NCBI RefSeq assembly: GCF_001642475.1
Contig: NW_019173958.1
Coordinates: 62,001-126,000, forward strand
From: Fonsecaea monophora
Lineage: Eukaryota; Ascomycota; Eurotiomycetes; Chaetothyriales; Herpotrichiellaceae
Direction of reading: 5' to 3'
Length of the DNA stretch: 64,000 nt
The position numbers and the translations under genes were made by a program. This document shows positions 47,271 through 57,152 of the stretch, in pieces (the stretch's first letter is position 1; each line of letters starts with the position of its first letter). The notes below the pieces were generated by a model. The model was not told the DNA's origin. It saw nothing but the letters and a program-made list of their open reading frames with translations, and made no database searches.

Positions 47271-48077
47271 TCAGTCTGTTGAAGAGTGCTCATTAGGAGG
47301 GAGGTGGTCCTTCCAGGTGTCGTATGGTGCGCACTGTGTATATCCGGTAGGTGCACGGACACCACGGATGGAGTCGCCTCCGTCGGCTCTCTGGAGGGTT
47401 TTATGTCTGCAGTGGATGACATGGTCATAAGAGATCAACTCGGTGATGAGGGGTTGTTGATTCCTCATAGACCGGACCAATTTCTCCCAGGCGTAGATGC
47501 AGTGAGTGACATGGTAGTCTTGAGCGACATAGACCGCATCGTGTTCGCCCTTTCTCATTTCCTCCAATGTGTAGATGTGACTGGCAGATGGATCAGCGTA
47601 CCACGTCCAGTTGCCCACCTCCAGGAAGCGATTCGAGAGGGTTTCATCGAAACAAGCTGCGGGAGTCCAGAGTTGCATCATCACGTCAAAGATGCAGCCA
47701 CGTTCTCTTGCCTCCTCGGGGGAAAAGCCGCAGTGGTCGATTTCTGCTTTTTGAGTCGAGCCGTCCGAACCCTCAGCGGATTTTATCGAGTCGTCGACTG
47801 GAGGAGTGACTGCGACAGCGGAGGTGCTAGCGGCAACTGCGGCTGCGCTGGTGGTCGAGGCGGAGAGGGCATCGGATTTTGTGGTGTTGGTGTTGGAGAC
47901 AAATACAGAAGAAATCAGAGAAAAGATGGCGACGATGATGGCAATGAACAGCGTGCCAGTCGCGATAGAAAGACAGATGGACTGTTTACCCCAGCCTGCT
48001 CTTGGTTGACTCTTTTCCGAGAGTGGGAAAGATTCGTCGTTGTCGGAAACGGAGCGGTAGTGGTTGTTGAGGCCCAT
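47271..48077 (-). CDS. UstYa-like membrane protein with two HxxHC motifs
   Basis: 268 residues, single exon. The short cytosolic N-terminus (with the Asp/Glu patch DNDESFP) is followed by one transmembrane helix (about residues 34-59), then a Ser/Thr/Ala-rich stem and a lumenal domain. The domain begins DHCGFSPEEARERGC, has LWTPAACFD and W-W-Y aromatic residues, then HVTHC near 192-196 and HVIHC near 223-227. Paired HxxHC motifs are the hallmark of the UstYa/DUF3328 group of fungal oxidases, which form bonds in ribosomal peptides and other metabolites. This protein is somewhat unlike typical UstYa in its first half, so the functional call is an inference. Its start faces the Cys-repeat gene 1.8 kb away. 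Confidence 0.75.
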   Translation of the reverse strand: MGLNNHYRSVSDNDESFPLSEKSQPRAGWGKQSICLSIATGTLFIAIIVAIFSLISSVFVSNTNTTKSDALSASTTSAAAVAASTSAVAVTPPVDDSIKSAEGSDGSTQKAEIDHCGFSPEEARERGCIFDVMMQLWTPAACFDETLSNRFLEVGNWTWYADPSASHIYTLEEMRKGEHDAVYVAQDYHVTHCIYAWEKLVRSMRNQQPLITELISYDHVIHCRHKTLQRADGGDSIRGVRAPTGYTQCAPYDTWKDHLPPNEHSSTD

Positions 48078-49855
48078 TGTGACGACGCAGGCCAGTCGCC
48101 GGAATTCCTATGAGGCACAAAAGTACAGGGTTCTTCAGATCGCCGCCGGCAAGATTGCGAGAAACCGGGGTAATGGTGAATCAAAAGGGATGCAAATGGC
48201 AATGAAAAGAGATAGGAAAGAGAAACGAATGTGAATGTTGTCGATGCAACGTGATACAGAAGCAGCTGGTTACCAGTGACAAATTGACCAGAAGACCCAG
48301 CGAAGGAGATGATACTATAAGGATTTTGGGCTGGAGGAGGGGGAGGCCAGTGTTTTCATACTATGTCGCGTAGTGGGTGCCACGAGCTGAGAGTTCAACG
48401 GCGCTCATCTCGATCCCCCAAAGTAAGTACGGGCTTGTACGGGCAATTGCATCAGGGCCGCCAGAGACCATCAGGGCTGTCAAAGGCTATCAGGTTGAAT
48501 CAGGAAATCAGGGGCAACAATGCCAAGCAGCTTATTACCCAAAGTTTAACTAAATGGGTGACCAAAGTCCAGACTTGCCAGGCGATGGCGTGAGGTGCAG
48601 AGGTATGAGAGGGTGGCAACCCCCCTTCTAAGCCCCTACGAGGTAAGCCCCTAAGCCCCCAAGCTTAAGGGAGAAGTGGCCCTGAGAGCCGCCCCCCCGG
48701 AAATAACCATTGGCAATGGTTCAATGGTGGAAAAGCACGCAACAAGCTCTTTGCGAGCGCCAATCTGCCACAAACTCGCTTGTTCTCTGTCCAGAACGAA
48801 AATCACGAGATGGAAATTGCCGTATCATTTAAGTTACAACATTCCCACTTTCCCTGGCTTTGGTCTTCATCCACTCTCACCTGAGCGTGTCTCTAAATGT
48901 GTGTCAGTTATTCCGCGTAAACAGACAACCTCCTGAGTGGGTGGCATCACAACATCATCCTACTTGTACCGAGGGCTTATACCGAGTTCAAGTACCTGAC
49001 AGCGTAGTGGGTGGATGCTTGTTCCCATCTCGTATTCTCACACGCGAGCGAAAAATTCAACTTAGCCTCAAAACCTGGCCTATCATGAGTTTGAGTCACT
49101 ACGGAGCACTTGTAGAGGACGGAGGTACACGGTAGATTGGCCAACTTGCTCACCTCCCTTGGTCTGTGTCTCGCACACTGACTGACTGGCGTCATATCTT
49201 GCTCACACAAGTACCAAGTTTTATCCCTTTCTTCTAACCAAGATTTAAGAGAAGAGAAAAGAGCTGCGCCACCTGAGCCTCGCTACCCGTGTCCAATTAT
49301 CATCTCCCCGGATTTACCCTTGGAGTCTTCTAGAATCCAGGCATCCCACCTCCACCTCCCACCGTCACTACCAAGTACCAAAGCAACAAGAAACTCGCTA
49401 TGGCTCGTACCTCGTCCTTTTGCTTCTTGCCATTAGGCAACATAATTCCTATGGTTCGAGCCTACTGAACATATCCCAGCCACAGCTCATCAAGCCTCAG
49501 TTTCATCTTTGCCTATCCCTCTTTCGCACAACTCGATCCGCAGGCAGAAACCAAACAGGCCAATCGTATTCGTAGCCTCGGCCAGAGCATTTATCAGTTG
49601 ATGCTTGTGCAAGTCAATGCTTCTTCGCTCACAGTCACATTGGCGAACCATATAATGTGTCGTGATTTTCTTGCGACGGTCAGGGTTTTGAGCAGTGCTA
49701 ACCGCAGAGTATTCATATTCGTACAGCTGCATTATAGTCAAACAACTTGCGACATTCGCACACTCTTGCGATCTTGAGCACCGCGCTTTTTCTCTCCAGC
49801 ATACGAGGCGAGATCTATCCTCGTTTATTCTTCCTCCTGATCAAAGTCAGCCAGA
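48078..49855. other. Divergent intergenic region
   Basis: 1.8 kb between the UstYa-like gene (minus) and the Cys-repeat gene (plus). TAAGCCCC is repeated three times at about 48627-48661. GTAC-rich words lie near 48964-48995. No gene was recognised. Confidence 0.5.
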
Positions 49856-50564
49856 ATGGGCAAACTCAGAGATTCTACCTCCCCGCCCAACAGAGGTGGA
49901 TCGAGCACATTCCCGCGCATGGATCCCCCACCTCCCTACGAAGAGTCCTCGCGCTCCTCCTCTGCACATAGTAATGACCGACTGCAGCGAGACGAATCTC
50001 CTCGGCCGCAGAGCGAGGCTGCTCGGCAAGCGGCGTCACAGCCGGAGACAAGCCCGCAGCAGGCTGCGTCTGCGTCTGCATCGAGGGGAACTGAGTCGTG
50101 TCAAAAGAGACAGGTCGAGGATGGCTGCTGTACCTTTGGAGATGGCGCTTCAGGGTGTATGGTCGTTGGCGACCACGCCGAGGGATGTCTAAATTATGGC
50201 GATCACGCCGAAGGCTGTATGAACTACGGCGATAATACAAGTGGCTGGTACGGCGCACCAGTGATATACCCTGTTTCTTTGCTTTTCTATGAAGTGCGCG
50301 AGCGGCAGGCCTGACAGGTCTCTGCGCGAAAGGTCTGTGGTGGTTCCGACAGATCAACGAGGCTAACATTTCTTTCCTCGACACAGTCTGAGCTATAAGT
50401 CAAGAGACGGTTGTATGCTTTGGAAGGCAACCGCCGGCGGGTAAGTGATTGTCTTGCGAGAAGCCTTCATGTATCAGTCTTCTACGGACATGTAATGACC
50501 ACATCATCCAAATAGATGCCTGAATTTCTACACGAACAAACAAGGGTGTTGTCAATGCGGCTGA
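49856..50564 (+). CDS. Cysteine-decapeptide-repeat protein, function unknown
   Basis: Three exons: 49856-50247, 50387-50440 and 50516-50564, giving 164 residues. Both splice junctions keep the repeat in register, which is strong evidence for them. The first intron is 139 nt and the second 75 nt (GTAAGT donor). Residues 1-80 are polar and disordered, with a PPPPYEES motif (PPxY-type) and Ser/Gln/Ala-rich sequence. From residue 91 there is a ladder of cysteines, at 91, 92, 101, 111, 121, 131, 140, 150, 160, 161 and 163. The repeated unit is C[ML]xYGDxxxG: the clearest copies are CMVVGDHAEG, CLNYGDHAEG and CMNYGDNTSG, and later copies lose the GD. A dibasic KR (84-85) precedes the ladder. No signal peptide or transmembrane segment is seen. 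It could bind metal or form a disulfide-linked solenoid; this is inference. Confidence 0.78.
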
Positions 50565-51833
50565 TTCACATATGGTTTCGCCCGACGAGCGGGCTTTGAA
50601 TGAGATCCAAGCGACTATTTCAGGTTTATTTATTCCCCGACCAGTTACGAGGTCCTTGCGCGCGATATTCGTGGCGCTTTGGAGAATCCGTCTCGAGCTT
50701 GAATGTGATACCACTGAGCAAAAGTTATAATGCGAATATTTTCGTGGCTCTGCGAATTTCAGCTCCTCTTAACACGCAATCTGTCGATTTGTCGTCTCGG
50801 CATCCCGCTACGTGTCGAATTAAGTGCATGAATGAATGAAATGCATGACAAGGCAGGTTGGAGAAGCAATACAAAGCCCGATCTCTCCATGAAGCAGGGG
50901 AACGAAGAGTCGCAGATGAAAAGATGATGTGCGCCATAATTTTCCTCGACCATTATCTATCCCTTGGGATACATACGGACTCACTCTGTGGCCATAGCCC
51001 ATGACCTTGGCCCGACGGTAACGCAGCGTGCGCAGATGACATGGCTCAAGACATACATGCATCCCGCATTGCATTGCGATTGTACTACCCAAATAGACAA
51101 GGATGAATCCCCAGGCAACCTGCACCAAGAGAATGTACCATTTTACCGGATTAGGGCATGTGGTTCCCGCGGGAGGGAGCGTCGATCTATCTTCTATCTA
51201 TAGTACAAGTAGAGGTATCAAGCCTCGCGTGCCTCGCTAAGTAGGCTTGTACCTACTGTATGGACAAGTACCAAACCGTCCATCCATTCAGCCGTTCATT
51301 CAGCCGCAAATACGAGGTACTACCGAGGACTCACTACTGTATTTCTAAACCCCTCCCATTCCATTCCAGCCCAACCTAACCCTACCGAACCCTATAATAT
51401 GTACCAAACCAAACCAGACCAGACCAAACCCAACCCAACGCATAGTGATCCGCACGGACTACCTAGATGGGACGAGCTGAGGATTGTCGTTCATCTTTTC
51501 CCCCATCTTTCGTCTCTATTCTAAGATTTGAGATAGATAACTACTCAGTACTACTGCTGATCTACAAGGGACTGTTCTATAAAAGATTATCATTTGTTTC
51601 CGTTAGGAGATAGATATATTATATCTCATACTAATTATTCTATATTATATTCTATATGGTATTATGAGATACCATTCCGTTCCATTCCATCAACATTAAT
51701 GACAACATCATATCATATCATATCATATCATCACGAATAATATCTTTGTCTTTGTCTTCGTCTTGGTTGAGAGCATCCTGTCCTGTCGGGAACAGTGGAG
51801 CAAAAGACTAGAAGGGCACGGAACAGTACGACA
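50565..51833. other. Intergenic, low-complexity
   Basis: It holds the 3' flank of the Cys-repeat gene and the promoter of the GMC gene. A degenerate ACCAAACC-type repeat occupies about 51360-51445, and an A/T-rich stretch lies at 51540-51670. An in-frame ATG at 51795 adds 13 codons to the GMC gene. No gene seen. Confidence 0.5.
51711..51730 (+). repeat. TATCA pentanucleotide microsatellite
   Basis: Four perfect copies of TATCA, about 100 nt upstream of the GMC oxidoreductase start. Confidence 0.85.
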
Positions 51834-53507
51834 ATGGCCTCGTCACTGTCTCCGTCTTCGTACGACTACATCATCGTCGGAGGCGGCGTTGCCGGGCTCG
51901 TCCTGGCGTCGCGACTGTCCAGAATCCTCCCGCCTTCAGATACCAAACAGATTCTCGTCCTCGAGGCAGGGACAGACCCCTCGACCACCGACCATATCTT
52001 GACGAGCCAAGGCGCGCATCTGGCTCGAGAGTCCCAGCACTCGTATCAGCTCGCCATCTCACCCAATCGGCACCTCAACGGACGCGGCGCGACCGCGCCG
52101 GTCGGCAAGGCGCTGAGTGGCTCTGCGGCGATCAATGGGGGTGCTTGGACGAGGGGACCGAAAAGTGACTACGATCTGTGGGCAAAGGTGGTGGGCGACG
52201 ACAGCTGGGGCTATGATGCCCTTCTCCCCTATATGAAGAGGGTGGAGAGTGTAGTGTCGCCAGAAGGTGTGGAGATGGATGAAAGCCAGCACGGACACGA
52301 TGGACCATTAAAGCTCACCCCGATCCGGTCTCTGTGGCCAACGAGGAAGTACCCCCTGAGGGAATCAATTCAAAAGATGTGGGAGGAGGCAGGGGCCAGG
52401 TACATCCCTGATGGCAATGCAGGTGATCAGAATGGCCTGATCGAATTTGTCGAGGTCTGGGTCAACAGCGTCAGACAGCTGCCGAGCAAAATCTTCGATT
52501 TGACAAAGGTAGACATTCGGACCACGAGTACGGTACAGCGCGTCACCTTTACGGGACAAGACCAGCCTATTGCAAATGGCGTCGACCTTGTCGGCGGCGA
52601 GCACCTGGTCGCGAAGAAAGAGGTCATTATCTGCGCCGGGACGTACCATAGCCCTCAAGTTCTCATGCTCTCTGGGATAGGCGACCCTGACGAATTGGCA
52701 AAGCACGGCATAGAGCCCATTGCCTCCAATCGCGCAATTGGCAAAAACCTCACAGATCATTTGGCCATGGGGCTGACTTGGAAACTAGAGCATCCGGAAA
52801 AGGGGCTGTCCATCGGGTCGCCACTGTTCAACGACCCTTCCTATTTCGCCGGGTGGCCGGTGGATTTCATGACGTTCGGGCCTTTAGACCAGCTGGCGAA
52901 ACTGGAACCTCTGATCAGGACTCAGGAAGACAGAAACCTGGTACTCAGGCCGGATGCGTCGCATACGGAGATTGTCACGCTCTACGTGGCCATTGGGAAG
53001 AGGCTCACGGGTATCGACGTACCACTGGACGGGAGCTATATTAGCACCATCGTCTGCTTTCTGACTCCTACATCTCGAGGTTCCATCACTTTGAGGTCGG
53101 CCAGCATCGAGGATCCGCCGGTAATTGACGTGAATTTCTTCGATACTGATGTGGACAGGGCTGGCCTCCGAGAGGCACTTCGGAAAGCGGCATCAGTCCA
53201 TCTTGGCACCGAGGCTGGGAGGTCCTTTATATCCCATGAAGTTGCACCAGAGGGATACGCGTGTATCATGAACGCAACGGACGAGGAAATCGACAAGCGA
53301 ATTGCTGATTTCGGATATAGTCTTGACCACCCGACGAGTAGCTGCGCGATGGGCAAAGCCGTGGACAGTCATTGTCGCGTTGTGGGCGTCAAAGGCTTGA
53401 GGGTCGTCGATGCCAGTGTATTTCCGATCCCGATGGCGTGTCACCCTCAGTCTGTGGTCTATGCAATGGCTGAGAGGGTTGCAGATTGGATCGGTCAAGG
53501 GGATTAG
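51834..53507 (+). CDS. GMC-family FAD-dependent oxidoreductase
   Basis: 557 residues from ATG 51834 (MASSLSPSS); a further in-frame ATG at 51795 is possible. The FAD-binding loop IIVGGGVAGLVLASRL is at the N-terminus, and SGSAAINGGAWTRGPKSDYD matches the first GMC signature. GTYHSPQVLMLSGIGD is the second signature. HPTSSCAMG near the end and CHPQSVVYAMAERVADW carry the two active-site His/Asn positions, the second here also His. No secretion signal is evident, so it is probably intracellular. The substrate is unknown (glucose/choline/aryl-alcohol oxidase-like). It is co-directional with the Cys-repeat gene, 1.3 kb downstream of it. Confidence 0.93.
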   Translation: MASSLSPSSYDYIIVGGGVAGLVLASRLSRILPPSDTKQILVLEAGTDPSTTDHILTSQGAHLARESQHSYQLAISPNRHLNGRGATAPVGKALSGSAAINGGAWTRGPKSDYDLWAKVVGDDSWGYDALLPYMKRVESVVSPEGVEMDESQHGHDGPLKLTPIRSLWPTRKYPLRESIQKMWEEAGARYIPDGNAGDQNGLIEFVEVWVNSVRQLPSKIFDLTKVDIRTTSTVQRVTFTGQDQPIANGVDLVGGEHLVAKKEVIICAGTYHSPQVLMLSGIGDPDELAKHGIEPIASNRAIGKNLTDHLAMGLTWKLEHPEKGLSIGSPLFNDPSYFAGWPVDFMTFGPLDQLAKLEPLIRTQEDRNLVLRPDASHTEIVTLYVAIGKRLTGIDVPLDGSYISTIVCFLTPTSRGSITLRSASIEDPPVIDVNFFDTDVDRAGLREALRKAASVHLGTEAGRSFISHEVAPEGYACIMNATDEEIDKRIADFGYSLDHPTSSCAMGKAVDSHCRVVGVKGLRVVDASVFPIPMACHPQSVVYAMAERVADWIGQGD

Positions 53508-53607
53508 TTGACCTCTTGAACCATGTGAAGATGCCACCACTTCACACCTGGCTGGTCGATCCCTCAAGCGCGCGTCGCTAGCATTGACATAGCATATGAC
53601 GAATAGC

Positions 53608-54432
53608 TTATAAGACTCTCACTGTTGACCCTGGTATTGGTGCCCCATGGGCCAGATCAGACACAGGACGATCTGTGGTTCCTGGCACCGATGACGGTGC
53701 TGCTGGAGGAGGGGGAACGGTTGTTCGCGGGTTCGTTGATGCTCGTGCCGTAGGATTTGAACTTTGAGAAGTCGAGCCTTTAACCCACAAATCCGGATAG
53801 TTGACTTCGGCATCAGTCCGCGCCTGGTTATAAGCTTCTCTGATCTGTTCCATGACCAAGTAGACGTCGTCGTGGCGGTTTGGATTGCGGAAGTTCGCCT
53901 CTGCATCATCAAGCTGATCCACGATCCTTGCGAGGTCGTTGCGGAACTGTCGGGCGCGATTCGGCTGGTTGCGACTTTTAAAGTAGGTCATGAGCCCTGC
54001 AATAACGGTGTTGGTGGCGCCGAGAAAGATGGTGGCGGTCCGAGCCCGCCGGTCATTGAAGGCTCCCAGCACGGTGAGAGAAGCTGCGATGAGGATCTGG
54101 AAGAAAAGGAGCGAGTTCGAGGTGATGGCCACAAACCAATACTGGTATGTGTGCCAACGGTAAGCGTCTGTCACGCGTTTTCGCAAGGACATGTATGCCT
54201 GGCCATCTAGGACTTGGTCAATAAAGCTCCAATTGAGCGGGTAACCTCGTTTACCTGTCCCTGCGAGCTCTCCAAAGAATGTAGGCACGATTGGGTGCTG
54301 AGGAGGCTGATCCGCGGGTGGTTGTACCGCGACAATGTGATCGTCAGCTGGTGGTGTATTCGGCGCCGGGGGTATTGGCGCATGGCTGGATTCCCCTTTC
54401 TCATCTATTGTCGCAGGAACCCTTGGGTCCAT
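53608..54432 (-). CDS. Fungal SLATT-domain two-transmembrane protein
   Basis: 274 residues, single exon. The N-terminal 60 residues are Pro-rich and disordered. The core (about residues 70-205) has RWHTYQYWFVAITSNSLLFFQILIAAS, a first membrane helix, then a loop and TIFLGATNTVIAGLMTYFKSR, a second one. The helical segment FRNDLARIVDQLDDAEANF follows, matching the fungal SLATT family (PF18142). The tail is Ser/Thr/Pro-rich. SLATT proteins in bacteria are predicted pore-forming effectors in conflict systems, but the role of the fungal branch is unknown. It is convergent with the GMC gene, whose stop is about 100 bp away. Confidence 0.85.
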   Translation of the reverse strand: MDPRVPATIDEKGESSHAPIPPAPNTPPADDHIVAVQPPADQPPQHPIVPTFFGELAGTGKRGYPLNWSFIDQVLDGQAYMSLRKRVTDAYRWHTYQYWFVAITSNSLLFFQILIAASLTVLGAFNDRRARTATIFLGATNTVIAGLMTYFKSRNQPNRARQFRNDLARIVDQLDDAEANFRNPNRHDDVYLVMEQIREAYNQARTDAEVNYPDLWVKGSTSQSSNPTARASTNPRTTVPPPPAAPSSVPGTTDRPVSDLAHGAPIPGSTVRVL

Positions 54433-55335
54433 GGTGGGTGGTAGAGCTCAGCCTGACGCTGCTGTTCGAGCGTGAATGTGCGGAAGGACAGAGAGTTGGG
54501 GTGCGAAAACTCGACGCGTTAAAGCAAGGCTGCGTCGGCATTTTAGCGTCCTCGTACTCGTCCTCAATGAGTGGCAGGTAATGCTCAAATTGGCTATGAA
54601 GTGTTATGGCTGGAGAGATGGCTGTACTCGGGTGCTCGTACGGAGTATTACAGGGTACAAGGTACAGTACGAGGTACTCGGTAGGCGTTTCTGATTTTAA
54701 TAGCACCAATCGCCTCAAGGCAGGTAATTTAGGTCCTCTAAGCGTAACGGCCAATCAAGGGATATTGCAGAGAAGACCAGCCTTCTGTGGTGTGTTGGTT
54801 GTGATGAGTGTTGATGAAATATCGAAATGGGGAAGGTTGGATAGGGGCCGTTGATCGGTAGCACCGTTATGTTGCCCTAGTAGGAGTAGCACGGCGTCCC
54901 ACTTGGCCGCTTAGGGACATCTAACAGATGACTGGGCGTTGGACACCCCTAATGGAATGCCTGGAGGCCACTAGAGCGTCAGCCTTTTGATTTTGTTCCG
55001 CCCGGCGCTAGTAGGCAATGGCATACAGGTGAGATGTTTCTTGTACGAGGTAACCCCTTTCTTTCTCCCTACCACTTGAGTCCCTTCAAACTTCATCAAT
55101 GGTCAGGTACGTCCGAACCCAACATTGAATAAAAGGAACGACGGGTCAAGCGGAGGGAAGAAATACATGATCAATGATTATGGTATTAATGAAATGCCTT
55201 TTGAGGGCCATCGAGACCCGGGACCCCTAGACCCTGAGATCTGTTTCCCTGATGGTGTCATCCATGCAGTTGGCCAAATGCCTCGATCTGGATTGCACGG
55301 CTCATCTTCCCAACGCTCTGCATACTGCCATCATC
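54433..55335. other. Intergenic, GTAC/CGAG-rich
   Basis: No gene. A dense cluster of GTACTCGG, GTACGAGG and TACGGAGTA words occupies 54625-54685, just upstream of the SLATT gene. Confidence 0.5.
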
Positions 55336-56280
55336 TTAGAAAGACCACTTGGTTTGCTCAACAAATTCCTTCCACGAGGTCTTCTTGGAACCTGGCACCA
55401 AGAATTTGTCACTCTCAGCTTGCTTCTTCTCGGTTCCCTTGCCGTAGTAACTCCAGTCTCGGATCAGCATCATGTTTTGTGCCAGCTCTTCTGCAATCTT
55501 GTTGCCGATTTTCGCAGCAGACTCGACAGTGGCAGGCTGTTCGACGAATTTGATCTCCTTGCCCTTTAGCTTCGAGAGCGTCTCGACAATTTCTTGAGGG
55601 TGCATCCACTCGCCGACACCTTGAACGTGGACCCCATTTGCCTTCGATCCAGCTTCGAGGAGGCCCACAGTGAATAAGCCGGTGTCGTTTTGAATATCAA
55701 TCAAGGGTACCCAGGTACTCTGGGGATTCCATGGGAGTGTCAGAGTGAGCGCGCCAGTCTCTTCATCGGGCTTGAACTGGGTTTTGAAGTTGGACATGAA
55801 ATATCCCGGCATGTAGTACGAAACAATCATGTCGCCTTTGACCTGCTCGGCATACTCTGCCACTTCAGCCTTGGACTCGAAGTGCTCGACCTTGGTAAGT
55901 TCGCCTTGGGTCAACTTGGTCACATGTGGCAAAGTTGACCAAACCAAGTGCTTGACACCGGCAGCCTTACATGCATCGACAACGTTCTTGCCTTGCTTGA
56001 TCTCGGCTTCTTTGGATTGCGTCTCCCAGTAGTTGGTGACGGCAAAGACACCGTACGAATCTGTGACGGCAGCTTTCACACTTTCGACATCGTTGATGTC
56101 AGCTTTGGCTAGTTCAGCGCCCTTTGCGGCAAGAGCTTGTGCTGCTGGCTTGGACGTGTCGCGAGTAATGGCGCGGACCTTGTACTTGGAAGACAAACTA
56201 GGGTTGTTGAAAATAGCAGAGGCTGTGCTGCCACCTTGGTTGCCTGTGGCACCAAAGACAGTGATGATTTTCTGGGCCAT
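55336..56280 (-). CDS. NmrA-like NAD(P)-binding protein
   Basis: 314 residues from ATG 56280 (MAQKIITVFGATGNQGG); an in-frame upstream ATG at 56304 adds eight residues. The Rossmann motif GATGNQGG is at residues 10-17. Sequence such as AITRDTSKPAAQALAAKGAEL and VKHLVWSTLPHV matches the NmrA-like/HSCARG family of atypical SDRs, which lack the Tyr-x3-Lys catalytic pair and often act as redox sensors or regulators; the C-terminus ends WKEFVEQTKW. Proteins of this type include the nitrogen-repression regulator NmrA, but most fungal copies have other or unknown roles. Confidence 0.9.
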   Translation of the reverse strand: MAQKIITVFGATGNQGGSTASAIFNNPSLSSKYKVRAITRDTSKPAAQALAAKGAELAKADINDVESVKAAVTDSYGVFAVTNYWETQSKEAEIKQGKNVVDACKAAGVKHLVWSTLPHVTKLTQGELTKVEHFESKAEVAEYAEQVKGDMIVSYYMPGYFMSNFKTQFKPDEETGALTLTLPWNPQSTWVPLIDIQNDTGLFTVGLLEAGSKANGVHVQGVGEWMHPQEIVETLSKLKGKEIKFVEQPATVESAAKIGNKIAEELAQNMMLIRDWSYYGKGTEKKQAESDKFLVPGSKKTSWKEFVEQTKWSF

Positions 56281-57152
56281 CTTAAGGGGATTTCTGCAAG
56301 CCACTTTCGGGGATCGTAAGCTGTATGTGAGAGTTTAGGTTCCTGAGATAGAAATGTACCTTCAGACGAACCTGAGAAGTATTTGAAGTGGTGTCTGTAA
56401 ATCCTCTGAACAAGATTGTCTCCCCTGTGGTAATCGAACCTGCTCTTCTTATATAGGCCAATTCTCTTGGAGTTGACTTTCACGCAGAGTCCTTGTTCTA
56501 TCGATGGTCTCGGCCACGTCGTTGCATTAGATAAGTCTGTCTTTGCCGTTTTGGGTCGTCAAGGGAGGGTCAAGAATGAGGGTTAGTCATATTACTCGCG
56601 CTTCGGTCTTTGTTAGCGATCAAGGGAGGAAGAGTTAGACAGGCTTGACAAGTCGATCGAGGTCGGTAGCCGAAACTGTGCGCAAACCGATTCGTCCACC
56701 ACGAAGAGCGCATGTGCTTGCATGTAACACAAGGGTAACTCAGAGCCTCTCACGATTGGGCGGACGGATCAGCATGCGGGCAGGGCTGACCAATTCCTTA
56801 GACATGATGGTCCTGTCGGCTTCTGGCTGAACCGAAGCACGTCTACCTCGTAAGCTGCGCTCCACCCCACTCTTGGGTGACTCTTTGTCTCTTGGTCGAT
56901 GACGTAAAGTGCGATGGTCTGTCTTTCAGCTTCAGCAACTTGCTGTCACACTCTTTCGGAGTTAATGTGCCCCAAGGCATACAAGGAATACATCTTATTG
57001 ACTAATACGCTCCTCCATAGCTCGCCCTGTGATAGGTCTGACCAAAGCAACTCCAGAATGCATTACTGAGAGAAATACTGCTCGATGTCGTACGTTGTTG
57101 TCACTGCCTGCAAATGCGCCCATGGACCTGATCATCTCCCTTGAAAAGCCAC
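56281..57152. other. Intergenic, no gene seen
   Basis: Promoter side of the NmrA-like gene and 3' flank of the kinesin gene. A GGTTCGATTACC sequence on the minus strand near 56430 resembles a tRNA B box but no tRNA fold follows. Confidence 0.5.

Noticed and set aside
47286..48113. 275-codon plus-strand open frame
   Set aside because: Opposite strand of the UstYa-like gene; no family match and no HxxHC-type conservation.
48620..48665. TAAGCCCC repeats resembling telomere sequence
   Set aside because: Only three imperfect copies; the unit is not TTAGGG and lies between ordinary genes.
56420..56450. tRNA-like B-box (minus strand)
   Set aside because: No matching A box or acceptor stem was found around it.
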